Assembly: GCA_018062165.1 (NCBI GenBank)
Contig: JAGOSU010000041.1
Coordinates: 1 to 5,584 of the forward strand
Reading direction: 5' to 3'
DNA: 5,584 bases
Source of the DNA: Minisyncoccota bacterium
GTDB lineage: Bacteria; Patescibacteriota; Minisyncoccia; Phycocordibacterales; Phycocordibacteraceae
The notes beneath the pieces were generated by a model that worked only from the letters and a program-made list of their open reading frames with translations, ran no database searches and was not told the origin of the DNA. Below, piece by piece: positions 4,888 through 5,584 of this stretch (the stretch's first letter is position 1; every line of letters begins with the position of its first letter). The position numbers and the translations under genes were made by a program.

Positions 4888-5584
4888 CTATTCTACCTCA
4901 CCTTTGGCACTTGCGTCTATGAAATCGTCGAGGTCTCCCTCAAGTACGGCCTCAGGATTGCCTGATTCGTGCCCCGTCTCATGGTCTTTCACCATCTTGT
5001 AGGGATGCAGCACATAGGAACGGCGCTGGCTCCCCCACTCATTCTTAACAGTAGAGCTAATCGAACGGCCCTTGGCCTCCGCTTCCCTTCGTTCCTCCTC
5101 AAGCTTGAAGAGCTTGGCCTTCACAAGCTCGAGTGCACGCTCTCGGTTAGCGATTTGGCTCCTCTCAGAAGACACGTGTGCAGAAACTCCCGTCGGCGTG
5201 TGCACGATGCGAACAGCAGTCTCTCGTTTGTTTACGTTCTGCCCTCCCGCTCCACCAGAGCGCGCGAACTGGATGTCGAGGTCATCTGGATTGAGTTCAA
5301 TCTTCTCTGAGGGAGCGATACGCGGCAGCACCTCCACCATTGCAAAAGAGGTCTGACGCTTTGCCTGCGCGTTGTAGGGAGAAATGCGCACCAATCGGTG
5401 TACACCCGCTTCGTGCTTCAGTCTTCCGTACGCGTTCGTGCCGTTCACCTCAATAAGCGCGTTACGAAACCCGCCCTGACTATTCTCATTCGCATCGAGC
5501 TCGCGCACGGTCCATCCTTTCGTTACTGCATACCCCTCATACATGCGGCGGAGCATGCGTGCAAAGTCTTCAGCGTCATCACCT
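4888..5584 (-). CDS. prfB: Peptide chain release factor 2, 5' end beyond the window
   Basis: RF2 ends translation at UGA and UAA. The visible 232 codons cover the C-terminal part and run off the right edge. Reading inward, the frame opens with GDDAEDFARMLRRMY, matching the AGGTESQDWA..RMY segment of RF2, so the ATG at 5556 is an internal methionine and not the start. GVHRLVR precedes the stop-codon recognition tripeptide, here Ser-Pro-Tyr (5374-5382) where RF2 normally has Ser-Pro-Phe. The catalytic GGQ is at 5239-5247 in GAGGQNVNK. The later WGSQRRSYVLHPY and EAVLEGDLDDFIDAS match the RF2 C terminus. The SP-aromatic tripeptide and the WGSQ..SYV block separate it from RF1 (P-x-T). The RF2 programmed +1 frameshift site, if there is one, lies outside the window. 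This is the first visible gene of the operon, and prfB-ftsE-ftsX is a common bacterial order. Confidence 0.95.
   Translation of the reverse strand, partial: GDDAEDFARMLRRMYEGYAVTKGWTVRELDANENSQGGFRNALIEVNGTNAYGRLKHEAGVHRLVRISPYNAQAKRQTSFAMVEVLPRIAPSEKIELNPDDLDIQFARSGGAGGQNVNKRETAVRIVHTPTGVSAHVSSERSQIANRERALELVKAKLFKLEEERREAEAKGRSISSTVKNEWGSQRRSYVLHPYKMVKDHETGHESGNPEAVLEGDLDDFIDASAKGEVE

Noticed and set aside
5556..5584. prfB starting at the methionine at 5556
   Set aside because: The frame stays open to the window edge and encodes residues matching RF2 upstream of this Met, so the gene is simply truncated by the window.

Overview
The window shows a compact bacterial chromosome segment made almost entirely of conserved core genes. 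It has about 50% GC by eye and uses the standard bacterial code, because none of the conserved proteins is interrupted by an in-frame TGA. Spacers within the operon are 3-9 nt, several starts lack a clear Shine-Dalgarno, the MetK is unusually short, and the PyrG variants are ones I associate with reduced lineages. Together these suggest a candidate-phyla-radiation bacterium (Patescibacteria, Parcubacteria-like). That placement is an inference from gene style, not from a marker gene, and I hold it at moderate confidence.

Plus strand, 1-1265: a probable extended -10 promoter near position 20 is followed by a SAM-I-type (S-box) riboswitch aptamer at about 43-140. Next come a UACG-capped hairpin with a U-rich tail (150-174) and metK (183-1235), encoding S-adenosylmethionine synthetase. 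The layout is a feedback circuit in which the enzyme's product probably controls its own mRNA. A strong hairpin at 1236-1266 ends metK and also serves the convergent operon.

Minus strand, 5584-1264: a tightly packed operon reads prfB (release factor 2, 5' end beyond the window), ftsE, ftsX, pyrG (CTP synthase), then a small HIT-domain protein. The spacers are 9, 3, 4 and 5 nt, so translational coupling is likely. prfB-ftsE-ftsX is a familiar bacterial order. The pyrG-HIT extension adds nucleotide metabolism to a translation and cell-division operon. The operon promoter is not in the window.

I see no mobile element, CRISPR array, tRNA or rRNA, and no wholly new system. The points worth a second look are the SAM riboswitch and its unclear expression platform, the shortened MetK gating loop, two substitutions in regulatory positions of PyrG, an SPY rather than SPF tripeptide in RF2, and the absence of TGA among the six visible stop codons.
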